From contig NZ_LGDW01000107.1 in assembly GCF_001280005.1 (NCBI RefSeq), forward strand, positions 23,236-87,235: 64,000 bases of DNA, read 5' to 3'. The DNA comes from Streptomyces sp. NRRL WC-3618. Lineage in GTDB: Bacteria > Actinomycetota > Actinomycetes > Streptomycetales > Streptomycetaceae. Below the pieces are notes generated by a model, which was given only the letters and a program-made list of their open reading frames with translations, did not search any database and was not told the origin of the DNA. Made by a program: the position numbers and the translations under genes. Below, piece by piece: positions 26,154 to 33,959 of this stretch. Position 1 is the first letter of the stretch. Each line of letters begins with the position of its first letter.

Positions 26154-26345
26154 GACGGACTTCCCCCTCGTAAGCGGTGACGGCCACCTGCCATCACCTT
26201 TAGTTCGAAGGTATGGGTCGGATAAGAGCATCTCCTCGTACTCGCCGGTGAGCTGTGGCCGGCCGCAGTCCTCCCGTTGGACACCCGTGTCTCCCCACTG
26301 GGTAGGACAGGGGGCCCCTACATCTAAAAGACGATCTCGGGGTGG

Positions 26346-26450
26346 GGGGCCTGCCGTTCGGATCAGGTCGCAGGAAACGAAGGGCTCCTGTCTGATGCAG
26401 ATGGGCGTGCCACCTCCCGCGTCTGCGGCATGATCCGAACGGCGGGCCCC
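26346..26450. ncRNA. Candidate structured element: 20-bp inverted repeat with two internal hairpins
   Basis: Outer arms GGGGCCTGCCGTTCGGATCA (26346-26365) and TGATCCGAACGGCGGGCCCC (26431-26450) pair at 19 of 20 positions, the odd one being a T opposite G. Inside the 65-base loop, CAGGA (26371) pairs with TCCTG (26386), and GCAGA (26397) plus GGG pair with CCC plus TCTGC (26422). The whole folds as a three-way junction. It lies between the start of the MMPL gene and the start of the DUF1697 gene. It could be a regulatory RNA, a bidirectional transcription barrier, or a mobile inverted-repeat element; I recall similar arms recurring in streptomycete genomes. Confidence 0.5.
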
Positions 26451-26491
26451 AATCAGGGGGAACTGTCAGTGGCCCGCTCTATCGTGTGCGG

Positions 26492-27073
26492 ATGACGACA
26501 GGCGATCAGTCGACGACGGCCTATGCGGCGCTGCTGCGCGGCATCAACGTGGGCGGCAACAAGAAGGTCCCGATGGCCGAGCTGCGCACGTTGCTCGAAG
26601 GCCTCGGTTACGACGGCGTACGGACGTATCTGCAGAGCGGCAACGCCGTGTTCGCCACCGGTCGCGGGGACGAGGAGTCCCTCGCCGGGGAGATCGAGGA
26701 AGCCATCGCGCGGCACTTCGGATTCACCGTCGGCGTGATCGTGCGCGACCATGCCCACCTGCGGGCGATCAGGGACAACTGTCCTTTCCCTGCAACGGAG
26801 TTGGAGGCCAAGCAACTCCACGTCACCTACTTCTCCACCCCCGTCGACACGACCCGCTTCGCGGACATCGACCAGACCGCCCACCTCCCCGAGGAGTTCC
26901 GGGTCGGCGACCGCGCGTTGTACCTGTACGCCCCCGACGGCCTCGGCCGCTCCAAACTCGCCGTGCAGCTCGCCAAGCCCCGGTACCTGAAGGGCCTGAT
27001 CGCGACTTCCCGCAACTGGAACACCGTCGTCAAGCTGGTCGAACTGACCGAGGGCGAGACCTCGGGGAAGTGA
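26492..27073 (+). CDS. DUF1697 family protein
   Basis: The 193-residue soluble protein starts at ATG (MTTGDQSTTAYAALLRGINV); a GTG six bases upstream is also possible. DUF1697 hallmarks are AALLRGINVGGNKKVPMAEL, YLQSGNAVFAT and the C-terminal ATSRNWNTVVKLVEL. The family is widespread in bacteria and has no settled function. It is a single gene 57 bp ahead of a ketopantoate-reductase-like gene on the same strand. Confidence 0.88.
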   Translation: MTTGDQSTTAYAALLRGINVGGNKKVPMAELRTLLEGLGYDGVRTYLQSGNAVFATGRGDEESLAGEIEEAIARHFGFTVGVIVRDHAHLRAIRDNCPFPATELEAKQLHVTYFSTPVDTTRFADIDQTAHLPEEFRVGDRALYLYAPDGLGRSKLAVQLAKPRYLKGLIATSRNWNTVVKLVELTEGETSGK

Positions 27074-27129
27074 GACCGATGCTCTGAGACGAGCCCGTTC
27101 GGTGCGATCGCCGTGGCAGGCTGACCCGC

Positions 27130-28179
27130 ATGCGCTACATCATCATCGGGGCCGGGGCGGTAGGCGGTGCCATCGGCGGGCGGCTGGCCGGGGCGGGGCA
27201 CGACGTCGTTCTCGTCGCCCGGGGTGCCCAGTACGAGGCGCTGCGCGCGCACGGGCTGCGGCTGGTGACGCCGGACGGGACGCACACGTACCGCCTGCCG
27301 ACCGTCGACGGACCCGCCGGACTGGGGGAGTTGCGCGCCGACGACGTACTCGTCCTCGCCGTCAAGACGCAGGACAGCGAAGCGGCCCTGGCGGCCTGGG
27401 GCCCCGCACCCGTCGAGGGCGGCGGTACGGCGGCCGAACGGCTGCCGTTGCTCTGCGCGCAGAACGGCGTGGAGAGCCCGCGTCTCGCGCTGCGCCGCTT
27501 CCGGCGGGTCTACGGGGTCTGCGTCTGGCTCCCCGCCGCCTACGAGGAACCCGGCGTCGTCTCCGCCGCGGGCGCCCCCCTCACCGGCATCCTCTTCCTC
27601 GGCCGCCACCCGCACGGCACCGACGACACCGTCCGCCGGATCGCCGCCGATCTGGAGCAGACGGCGGCGTTCGAGGCGCCGGTCGTACCGGACGTGGCGC
27701 GCTGGCAGTACGCCAAGCTGCTCACCAACCTGGGCAACGCCATCCGGGCGCTCAGCGGCGCGGCGGACAGCGTGGACAGCGAGCGGCTGCGCGAGCGGGT
27801 GTACGCCGAAGGCGAGTCGGTACTCGCGGCGGCCGGAATCCCTTACGCGAGCGCCGCGGAGGCGAAGGAGAGGCGCGGCGACAAGATCACGCTGCGGCCA
27901 CTGCCCGGCACCGAGCCCGGCGGCGGCTCCTCCTGGCAGTCCCTGAGCCGGGGCACCGGCACGATCGAGACCGACTACCTGAACGGCGAGATCGCCCTCC
28001 TGGGCCGGCTGTACGGCGTACCGACCCCGCTCAACGAACTGCTGCAACGCCTGGCCAACACGTTCGCCAGGGAACGGCGACCGGCTGGTTCACTGCCGTC
28101 GGCGGAACTCGTACGGCTGGCGGACGAGGCCGTCGCGGCCGTCACGTTCGTCGCGGAGCCCTCTTCCGGTCGTCTCTAG
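27130..28179 (+). CDS. Ketopantoate reductase family oxidoreductase
   Basis: The product is 349 residues. The N-terminal Rossmann motif is YIIIGAGAVGGAIGGRLAGA. The NADPH-binding domain continues through VLVLAVKTQDSEAAL and LLCAQNGVES. The helical C-terminal domain contains KLLTNLGNAIRAL (catalytic Lys) and the substrate-binding SSWQSLSRGTGTIETDYLNG. This is the ApbA/PanE fold that reduces 2-dehydropantoate to pantoate. No other pantothenate gene is nearby, so it may be a paralogue with another 2-oxo-acid substrate. Confidence 0.88.
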   Translation: MRYIIIGAGAVGGAIGGRLAGAGHDVVLVARGAQYEALRAHGLRLVTPDGTHTYRLPTVDGPAGLGELRADDVLVLAVKTQDSEAALAAWGPAPVEGGGTAAERLPLLCAQNGVESPRLALRRFRRVYGVCVWLPAAYEEPGVVSAAGAPLTGILFLGRHPHGTDDTVRRIAADLEQTAAFEAPVVPDVARWQYAKLLTNLGNAIRALSGAADSVDSERLRERVYAEGESVLAAAGIPYASAAEAKERRGDKITLRPLPGTEPGGGSSWQSLSRGTGTIETDYLNGEIALLGRLYGVPTPLNELLQRLANTFARERRPAGSLPSAELVRLADEAVAAVTFVAEPSSGRL

Positions 28180-28207
28180 CGTGAGCTGTACGAGTCGTCG
28201 ACGAGCT

Positions 28208-29338
28208 CTAGTCGGCCGGGCGGACGGTGCAGGTGCCTTGTCCCGAGGTCACGCGGAACACCTGGGCGGAGCCGTCGGCCTTCGCCGCGTAGAGGGTGCC
28301 GTCGTCCAGGGCAAGGGCGTCCTGGGCCGGGATCCCGGTGGTACGTGTCCCCGCCTTCGCGGTGAGGAGCCCGACGGTGCCCCGCGACACGAAGACCCCG
28401 CAGCCACGGGACACGCTGATACGTGAATCTCCATGAGCGGTTGCTAGTGCCGGTGCGCTTTCAGGGGCGGCCAGATTCATCATGCGGAGCTCCCGCAGCG
28501 TCCCTGAGGCGCCGGCGGAGGACGAGCCGGATACGGCTTCCGAGCCGTTCAGGGAACATTCACTGGAGAACTTGTCGTACTTCTTGATCGTCCGGCCGGT
28601 GCTCAATCTGATGGCGGCCGGTTCGGCGCCGAGGGTGAGTGCTGTGTCCGAAGCGTCGGACAGGCAGCCGACAGGGCCCGACAGTGCGGAAGAAACAATG
28701 CGTGGCTCTTTTGTGCGTCCGTTCTTCACATCAAAGAGGAAAAACTTCCACGAGTTGTTTCCCTGGGCGCCTTGTGCGACGGATATCGCGATCCTGGCGC
28801 CGCCCTCCGAGGTTCTCCCCTGTGCTTCATGAACTCCGCCCTTGATGGGTAGGCGATGCGTTTTCCCGCCGGTCGCCCAGAGCAACCCGTTTCCGTCGGT
28901 GGCGATCCATTCGTCAGGGCCTGAGGTCCAGTACAGATTGGTATCGGGCTGGGTGAAGGGAATGGTTCTGTGCTGCCGGCCGGAGTGCCAGACGAACTCG
29001 GAGGGTGAACTCCCGGACTTCGACGCCTCGTTCACGGAGAATCCGGCATCCGGGCAGGAAGAGGCGCAGTGCACTTCGCCCGGAAAGACGTTCTTCTCCT
29101 GCCATGCCAGACGGCCGTCCCGGAAATACCCCCGCAGAATTTCCTTTTGTGAGTCGTATGTCACGACTCCCTTGCTGTCCGCGTCGGTGATGATCACCGT
29201 CGGGTCCTGCGGCCTGGTCTGCTCGGAGCCGTCGTCGCCCGGCGTCGGGGTACATCCTGTCGCTGCCAGAGCGCACAACGCTGCGAGCAGGGCGGTCAGC
29301 CGGGCATACGGCGAGCGGTGGGGGGTGGCTGGTGTCAT
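28208..29338 (-). CDS. Putative secreted lipoprotein, function unknown
   Basis: The product is 376 residues. The N-terminal signal ends in a lipobox (LAALCALAATGC), so Cys29 is probably lipid-modified. The rest is Ser/Gly-rich and repetitive, with strands such as EWIATDGNGLLWATGGKTHR and DALALDDGTLYAAKADGSAQ that suggest a beta-propeller. I do not recognise a family. Base composition is markedly lower in GC than neighbours: the 60 bases at 28681-28740 are 48% GC by hand count. This suggests acquisition by transfer. It is followed upstream by another small secreted protein gene in the same patch. Confidence 0.75.
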   Translation of the reverse strand: MTPATPHRSPYARLTALLAALCALAATGCTPTPGDDGSEQTRPQDPTVIITDADSKGVVTYDSQKEILRGYFRDGRLAWQEKNVFPGEVHCASSCPDAGFSVNEASKSGSSPSEFVWHSGRQHRTIPFTQPDTNLYWTSGPDEWIATDGNGLLWATGGKTHRLPIKGGVHEAQGRTSEGGARIAISVAQGAQGNNSWKFFLFDVKNGRTKEPRIVSSALSGPVGCLSDASDTALTLGAEPAAIRLSTGRTIKKYDKFSSECSLNGSEAVSGSSSAGASGTLRELRMMNLAAPESAPALATAHGDSRISVSRGCGVFVSRGTVGLLTAKAGTRTTGIPAQDALALDDGTLYAAKADGSAQVFRVTSGQGTCTVRPAD

Positions 29339-29360
29339 GGATGCTGTGCCTCCGAAAGCG

Positions 29361-29390
29361 CGGGTGGGCGGACAGATGTCCGCCCACCCG
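29361..29390 (-). terminator. Strong hairpin between lipoprotein and secreted-protein genes
   Basis: CGGGTGGGCGGACA, two bases, then TGTCCGCCCACCCG form a perfect 14-bp inverted repeat, with TTTT following on the plus strand. It lies 47 bp past the end of the upstream minus-strand gene and 22 bp before the next minus-strand start, so it most likely ends the 29902-29438 transcript. Confidence 0.65.
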
Positions 29391-29437
29391 TTTTGAATTG
29401 AAGGGCGTCCGGGAAGCTGTGAGGCCCGGAGAACCGA

Positions 29438-29902
29438 TCAGAAGGCGAAGCTCACGCCCTTGCCGCACTGCTTCGCGTAGGCGCTCGAGTTGAGGTCGTA
29501 CCAACCGTCGATCACCACGCGGTTCTTACCCTTCTTCAGGGTCGAGGCGGTGGAGAAGGTGGGACCCCACAGGTCGGTGTAGTAGTGAGTGCCCTTCTTG
29601 GCCACATAGTCGTGGTTCGGAGTGCCGTCGTGCTCCGACAGGATGCGCACGTACAGCGTGAAGTCCGTACGGCTCCTGCTGAGACCCTGTGAAGAGGTGC
29701 GGATCGCGTACGACGTGGGTGTGATCTTCGTGCTCGACGTCTTGAGGTACTGGACGGCGGCGACGGCCTTGGCGGTCTTGGTGGGAGAGAAGACCGCCGT
29801 GCATCCTGCCTGCGAACTCGTCTCCGCGCTGGCGGACGGAGCGGCAGCGAGAAGTCCGATCCCCACGAGCGCCGCGGAAGCGGCTGCGGCTATTTTGCGC
29901 AT
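29438..29902 (-). CDS. Small secreted protein, function unknown
   Basis: The product is 154 residues with a Sec signal peptide (MRKIAAAASAALVGIGLLAA, then APSASA). The mature part of about 127 residues has two Cys (AGCTAVF near the N-terminus, AKQCGKGV near the C-terminus) that could form one disulfide. It is rich in Thr, Lys, Ser and Tyr, and looks all-beta. It is not a family I recognise. It lies in the lower-GC patch with the adjacent lipoprotein gene. The 218 bp upstream (29903-30120) is AT-richer and holds no convincing gene; promoter elements are probably there. Confidence 0.75.
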   Translation of the reverse strand: MRKIAAAASAALVGIGLLAAAPSASAETSSQAGCTAVFSPTKTAKAVAAVQYLKTSSTKITPTSYAIRTSSQGLSRSRTDFTLYVRILSEHDGTPNHDYVAKKGTHYYTDLWGPTFSTASTLKKGKNRVVIDGWYDLNSSAYAKQCGKGVSFAF

Positions 29903-30120
29903 ATTGAGTCCCCGATTCTAGATCTCTCGTTCCAGACGTGGCTCTCGGTCGAAAAGCTCCTGTTTTGTTGGTCCGTTCCGGAGCTTCCCGAGCGGGAGTC
30001 ACGCTTGATCATCTCCTATATGCGCGTGTGGCTCAAGGAGTTCGAGCAAGGCCTGAGGAAGATCTGAGGTTTCCGTCCCGGGGTGACGCATTTTTTGATT
30101 ATGTGTCGAAGCGGTGAAAA

Positions 30121-30915
30121 TTAAGCAAGAGAACGCTGGAGTTCTTTGTCGCGGCGGAGGATTTCTGTTGCGAGGGAGCGTGGCGACATGTTCCGGAATG
30201 CATCGTCGTATCGGCGCAGCACGAGCTGGGCCACCTCGGGCGCCGACCCCAGGACGCCGGCGAGGACGTCCGCCTGCGCCGCGCCCCGCGCGATGCGGTC
30301 CGGCAGGAAGCCGGGGGCCAGGACGTAGGGCGCTACGGCGACGCGCTCGCAGCCCAGTTCCCGCAACTCCCGTACCGCGTCCTCCGTGCGCGGAAGGGAC
30401 GCGGAGGCGAACGCGGGCCGCACGGCGCACCAACCGGTGTGCCGCCACTCCCGCGCGATGTCAGCGATCACTGCGATCGCCTCCGGGTCGGTGGATCCCG
30501 CCGAGGCCAGCACGACCCCGGTCGAGGACTTGTCGGCGGGTGTCAACCCGGCCTCGTACAGGCGTCGTTCGAGCGCGGACAGGAGCAGGGGGGAGGGGCC
30601 GAGCACCTCCGCGTACCGGATACGCAGCCGCACCGGCGCGTCCCGCAGCACCGCCGGGATGTCCGCCTTCGCGTGGAAGGCGCGGGTCAGGAGGAGGGGC
30701 AGGGCCACCACATCCCGTACGCCGTCCGCCGCCAGGGACTCCAACATCCCTTGCGCGGAAGGGGCGTTGAAGTCCAGGAAGCCGGTCTCCACCCGCAGCC
30801 CCGGCCGCAGCGACCGTACGCGCCGCACGAGGGCGTGCACGGTCGCCGCGTGCCGCGGATCGCGGCTGCCGTGGGCGATGACGACGAGGACGGGGCGCAC
30901 CGGCTGCGTGGGCAC
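30121..30915 (-). CDS. Sirohydrochlorin ferrochelatase-like protein (CbiX/SirB type)
   Basis: The 264-residue protein starts at GTG. It has two chelatase-like halves: LVVIAHGSRDPRHAATVHAL with the metal-binding His, then VVALPLLLTRAFHAKADIPA with a second His, and VLASAGSTDPEAIA opening the second half. The family inserts Fe or Co into sirohydrochlorin. Its place as the last gene of the sulfur operon, five bases after the ssuC stop, indicates that it makes siroheme for the sulfite reductase at the other end of the same operon. Confidence 0.88.
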   Translation of the reverse strand: MPTQPVRPVLVVIAHGSRDPRHAATVHALVRRVRSLRPGLRVETGFLDFNAPSAQGMLESLAADGVRDVVALPLLLTRAFHAKADIPAVLRDAPVRLRIRYAEVLGPSPLLLSALERRLYEAGLTPADKSSTGVVLASAGSTDPEAIAVIADIAREWRHTGWCAVRPAFASASLPRTEDAVRELRELGCERVAVAPYVLAPGFLPDRIARGAAQADVLAGVLGSAPEVAQLVLRRYDDAFRNMSPRSLATEILRRDKELQRSLA

Positions 30916-30920
30916 GGGGC

Positions 30921-31826
30921 TCAGCTCTTCACCAGCAGGCCGCGGCTGCGGAGTACCCGCCGCTCCAGCGGGCTGAAGATCAGCAGCTCGATCGCGATAC
31001 CGACGACCAGGATCAGGATGATGGCCTCGAACACCATGGCCATCGAGCTGGCGTTGCGGCCGTACTCCAGCAGCGCGCCCAGGCCGATGCCCAGATCGGG
31101 GGAGGGCGCGATGATCTCCGCCGCCATCAGCGAGCGCCAGGAGAACGCCCAGCCCTGCTTGAGACCCGCCAGATAGCCCGGCAGCGCGGCCGGCATGACG
31201 ATGTGCCGGGCGTTGTTCAGCCCGGTGGCACCCATCGAGCGGCCCGCCCGCAGGAACAGCGGCGGCACCTGGTCGATGCCGGAGACCAGGCCGTTGGCGA
31301 TGGACGGCACGGCGCCGAGCAGGATCACCGCGTACATCATCGAGTTGTTCAACCCCAGCCAGATCACGGCCGGCGGAACCCAGGCCACCGACGGCAGCGA
31401 CTGCAGACCGGACAGCACCGGTCCGATGGCCGCGCGCACGAACTTCACCCGGGCGACCAGCAGACCCAGCGGGGTGCCGATGGCGAGCGCGAGGAGGAAG
31501 CCGAGCAGACCGCGAGAGATGCTGGTCCAGATGTAGCCGAGGAGGTCACCCTCCAGCCAGGAGTCCCTGAACTCGGCCGCCACATCGCCGGGGGAGGGCA
31601 GCTTCGTCTGGTCGTCCACGATCTTCAGCGAGATCAGTGCCTGCCAGACGACCAGCACCAGCGCGACCGCGATGACCGGCGGCAGGATCTTCTGCGTGAA
31701 CGTCTGCCGGAAGGGCGTTCGCCCACCGGCCGTGGTTTCCAGGGCGTCGAGGCCCGCCTCCAGGCCACCGAGGCCGGCCTTGGCGGGGGCGTTCGCCGTC
31801 GTGTCGGCGGTCTCAGTGCTGGCCAT
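30921..31826 (-). CDS. ssuC: Sulfonate-type ABC transporter permease
   Basis: The 301-residue membrane protein starts at ATG 31826, which overlaps the last 14 bases of the ATPase gene. After a 45-residue cytoplasmic N-terminus there are about six transmembrane helices. The BPD-permease signature that contacts the ATPase is AGRSMGATGLNNARHIVMPA. The C-terminal EIIAPSPDLGIGLGALLEYG is typical of the SsuC/TauC/NrtB group. It forms the channel for sulfonate or related sulfur compounds. The operon context makes a sulfur substrate more likely than nitrate. Confidence 0.9.
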   Translation of the reverse strand: MASTETADTTANAPAKAGLGGLEAGLDALETTAGGRTPFRQTFTQKILPPVIAVALVLVVWQALISLKIVDDQTKLPSPGDVAAEFRDSWLEGDLLGYIWTSISRGLLGFLLALAIGTPLGLLVARVKFVRAAIGPVLSGLQSLPSVAWVPPAVIWLGLNNSMMYAVILLGAVPSIANGLVSGIDQVPPLFLRAGRSMGATGLNNARHIVMPAALPGYLAGLKQGWAFSWRSLMAAEIIAPSPDLGIGLGALLEYGRNASSMAMVFEAIILILVVGIAIELLIFSPLERRVLRSRGLLVKS

Positions 31827-32598
31827 GACGGCGAATCTCCCCACGCAGTACATCGGTGATCTCGAGCGACAGTTCGGCCACGGGCGCGTCCTCGATACGA
31901 CGCGGCTGCGGAATGTCCACCGTCCACTCGCGCGCGATGCGCCCCGGCCGCGACGACAGCAGCACGACGCGCTGCGCCAGCCGTACCGCCTCGCGCACGT
32001 TGTGCGTGACGAACAGGACGGACACACCGGTCTCCGCCCAGATCCGGGTCAGCTCGTCGTGCAGCACGTCCCGGGTGATCGCGTCGAGCGCGGCGAACGG
32101 TTCGTCCATCAGCAGCAGCCCGCTGTCCTGCGCGAGCGCGCGGGCCATCGCCACGCGCTGGCGCATACCGCCGGACAACTCGTGCACCCGCTTGCCGTAC
32201 GAGCCCCGCAGCCGCACCAGTTCGAGCAGTCGCTCGGCCCGGTCGCGTCGCTCGTTCTTCGGAACTCCCCTGAGTTTCAGGGCGAGTTCGATGTTCTTGC
32301 CCGCGGTCAGCCACGGGAACAGGGCGTGCTCCTGGAACATCAGAGCCGGGCGCCCGTTGGTCGTGATGCTCCCCGCGGTCGGGTCGTCGAGACCGGCGAC
32401 CAGGTTGAGCAGGGTGGACTTGCCACAGCCCGAGGCTCCCAGGAGGGTGACGAACTCGCCCGGCGCGACATCCAGGGTGATGTCGTCGAGGACGAGCTGC
32501 TGCCCGGTGGGCCCGGTGAAGGACTTCGAGACGTGCTCGATGCGGGCGGCATGTTCCACCGACTCGGTGTCGGCGGCCTTGGCGAGGGCGGTTGCCAT
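31813..32598 (-). CDS. ssuB: Sulfonate-type ABC transporter ATP-binding protein
   Basis: The 261-residue ATPase starts at ATG 32598 with aggaggtga seven bases upstream. The GTG nine bases earlier lies within that site and is rejected. Walker A is GASGCGKST (about 54-62), the ABC signature LSGGMRQR (141-148), Walker B LLLMDEPFAALD (161-172), and the switch His is in LFVTHNVREAVRL. It powers import with SsuC and SsuA, whose genes flank it. Translational overlap with ssuC suggests coupled synthesis. Confidence 0.93.
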   Translation of the reverse strand: MATALAKAADTESVEHAARIEHVSKSFTGPTGQQLVLDDITLDVAPGEFVTLLGASGCGKSTLLNLVAGLDDPTAGSITTNGRPALMFQEHALFPWLTAGKNIELALKLRGVPKNERRDRAERLLELVRLRGSYGKRVHELSGGMRQRVAMARALAQDSGLLLMDEPFAALDAITRDVLHDELTRIWAETGVSVLFVTHNVREAVRLAQRVVLLSSRPGRIAREWTVDIPQPRRIEDAPVAELSLEITDVLRGEIRRHGQH

Positions 32599-32632
32599 GA
32601 TCGTCACCTCCTGGGAACTCGTGGGATGGGGC

Positions 32633-33736
32633 TTACTTGACGCCGAGACCGGCGTCGTCGACCGTGCTCTCGCCCTCGGCCTTGAGGACCTTGTTCAGCA
32701 GCGTGAGGTCATAGATGCCGTCCAGCTTCGGGTTCTCCAGCAGGCCCGCCTTCACCGCGTGCTCGGCCTCGGTGTTCAGCGTGGCGGCCAGCGGGTCGTT
32801 GGTGAACTGGATCGACTTCCAGGCCGGGTCGAGGACGGCGGGCTTGAGTGCCTTGCCCGAGTCGATGCCCAGCTGCGCGTTCGCGGCGGCCTTCGCCTGG
32901 TCCGGGTTGGCGTTGATCCACTTGTTGGCCTCGACCGAGGCCTTCAGGACCGCCTCGACGGCCTTCGGGTGATCCTTGAGGAATCCCTGCCGCACGATGA
33001 TGTTCGTGATCACGAACTGCTTGTCCGGCCACAGCGAGGCCTCGTCCAGCAGCACCTTGGCGCCCTCGGCGACCAGCTTGGACGCGGTCGGCTCCGGCAC
33101 CCAGGCGCCGTCGATGGAGCCGGCCTTGTAGGCGTCCGGGGTCACCTTGTTGTCGGTACGGACGACCGACACGTCGCCCTTGCCGCTCTTCGCGTCGACC
33201 TTCCAGCCCTGGTCGGCGATCCAGTTGAGGAACGCCACGTCCTGGGTGTTGCCGGCCTGCGGGGTGGCGATCTTCTTGCCCTTGACGTCCTTCAGGGACT
33301 TGATCTTGGCGGGGTTCACCACGAGCTTCACACCGCCGGAGGCCGAACCGCCGATGATCCGCAGGTTCTTGCCGTCGGACTTGGTGTAGCCGTTGATCGC
33401 CGGGGAGGGGCCGATCCAGCCGATGTCGATGGAACCGGCGTTCAGTGCCTCGATCTCGGACGGCCCAGCGTTGAAGGGTGTGTACGAGGCTTTCGTGGCG
33501 CCCAGTTCCTTCTGGAAGAACCCCTTGTTCACACCGACCAGGGCGGTCCCGTGGGTCAGGTTCCCGAAGTAACCGATCTTGACGGAGTCGAGCCCGTCGA
33601 TCTTCTTCGCCCCGGCGGCGACCTTGGCGGTGCCGGTGTCCTTCGACTCGGAGCCGTAGCCGCAGGCGGCGAGAGTGAGCAGGGGGAGCGCGGCGAGCAC
33701 CGCGAGCGTGCGGCGTACGGAGGTCTTGGCAGGCAC
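32633..33736 (-). CDS. ssuA: Sulfonate-type ABC transporter substrate-binding lipoprotein
   Basis: The 367-residue protein starts at GTG 33736 after gagagg. The lipobox is LPLLTLAACGYG, so it is anchored to the outer face of the membrane. The SsuA/TauA fold is evident: KIGYFGNLTHGTALVGVNKG, FNAGPSEIEALNAGSIDIGW, IGPSPAINGY, and KGKKIATPQAGNTQDVAFLN. These residues line the ligand cleft in aliphatic-sulfonate and taurine binders. Position between cysN and ssuBC fixes it as the receptor of this importer. The ligand itself cannot be read from sequence. Confidence 0.9.
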   Translation of the reverse strand: MPAKTSVRRTLAVLAALPLLTLAACGYGSESKDTGTAKVAAGAKKIDGLDSVKIGYFGNLTHGTALVGVNKGFFQKELGATKASYTPFNAGPSEIEALNAGSIDIGWIGPSPAINGYTKSDGKNLRIIGGSASGGVKLVVNPAKIKSLKDVKGKKIATPQAGNTQDVAFLNWIADQGWKVDAKSGKGDVSVVRTDNKVTPDAYKAGSIDGAWVPEPTASKLVAEGAKVLLDEASLWPDKQFVITNIIVRQGFLKDHPKAVEAVLKASVEANKWINANPDQAKAAANAQLGIDSGKALKPAVLDPAWKSIQFTNDPLAATLNTEAEHAVKAGLLENPKLDGIYDLTLLNKVLKAEGESTVDDAGLGVK

Positions 33737-33853
33737 GGGAGGTGTTCCTCTCGGAGGCCCGGCGGTCACGCCCTCAGGTCGTGGCCGGGAGGTCGGCAGG
33801 TCTTCGTTTATGCAGGTGGCGGGGGGTGAGGGCGCGCAAGCGGTGCGCGTACG

Positions 33854-33958
33854 TCAGTACGCACATCGCGCGACCCCGCCCTGCCCGCTGCCGAGGGCGC
33901 CGCTGCCGACGCGGCCGCCCTCCTTCGCGAACGTGGAGTAGAAATCGGTGGCGTTCAT
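33854..33958 (-). CDS. Possible 34-residue ORF coupled to cysN
   Basis: An ATG begins one base after the cysN stop (TGA-c-ATG) and encodes MNATDFYSTFAKEGGRVGSG followed by ALGSGQGGVARCAY. The tight spacing would allow translation by re-initiation. There is no recognised family, and the 223-bp gap to ssuA is otherwise empty apart from an imperfect GTGCGTAC hairpin at the ORF end. It may be a real small protein or chance. Confidence 0.35.
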   Translation of the reverse strand: MNATDFYSTFAKEGGRVGSGALGSGQGGVARCAY

Positions 33959-33959
33959 G

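Noticed and set aside
30002..30067. Plus-strand fragment ending SYMRVWLKEFEQGLRKI
   Set aside because: Looks protein-like but is only a few dozen codons with no start site or recognised family; may be a remnant, too weak to annotate.
33760..33855. Small ORF MCVLTYAHRLRALTPRHLHK before ssuA as a second leader peptide
   Set aside because: No RHVDL-type pattern, no ribosome-binding site, overlaps the hairpin after the 34-codon ORF.
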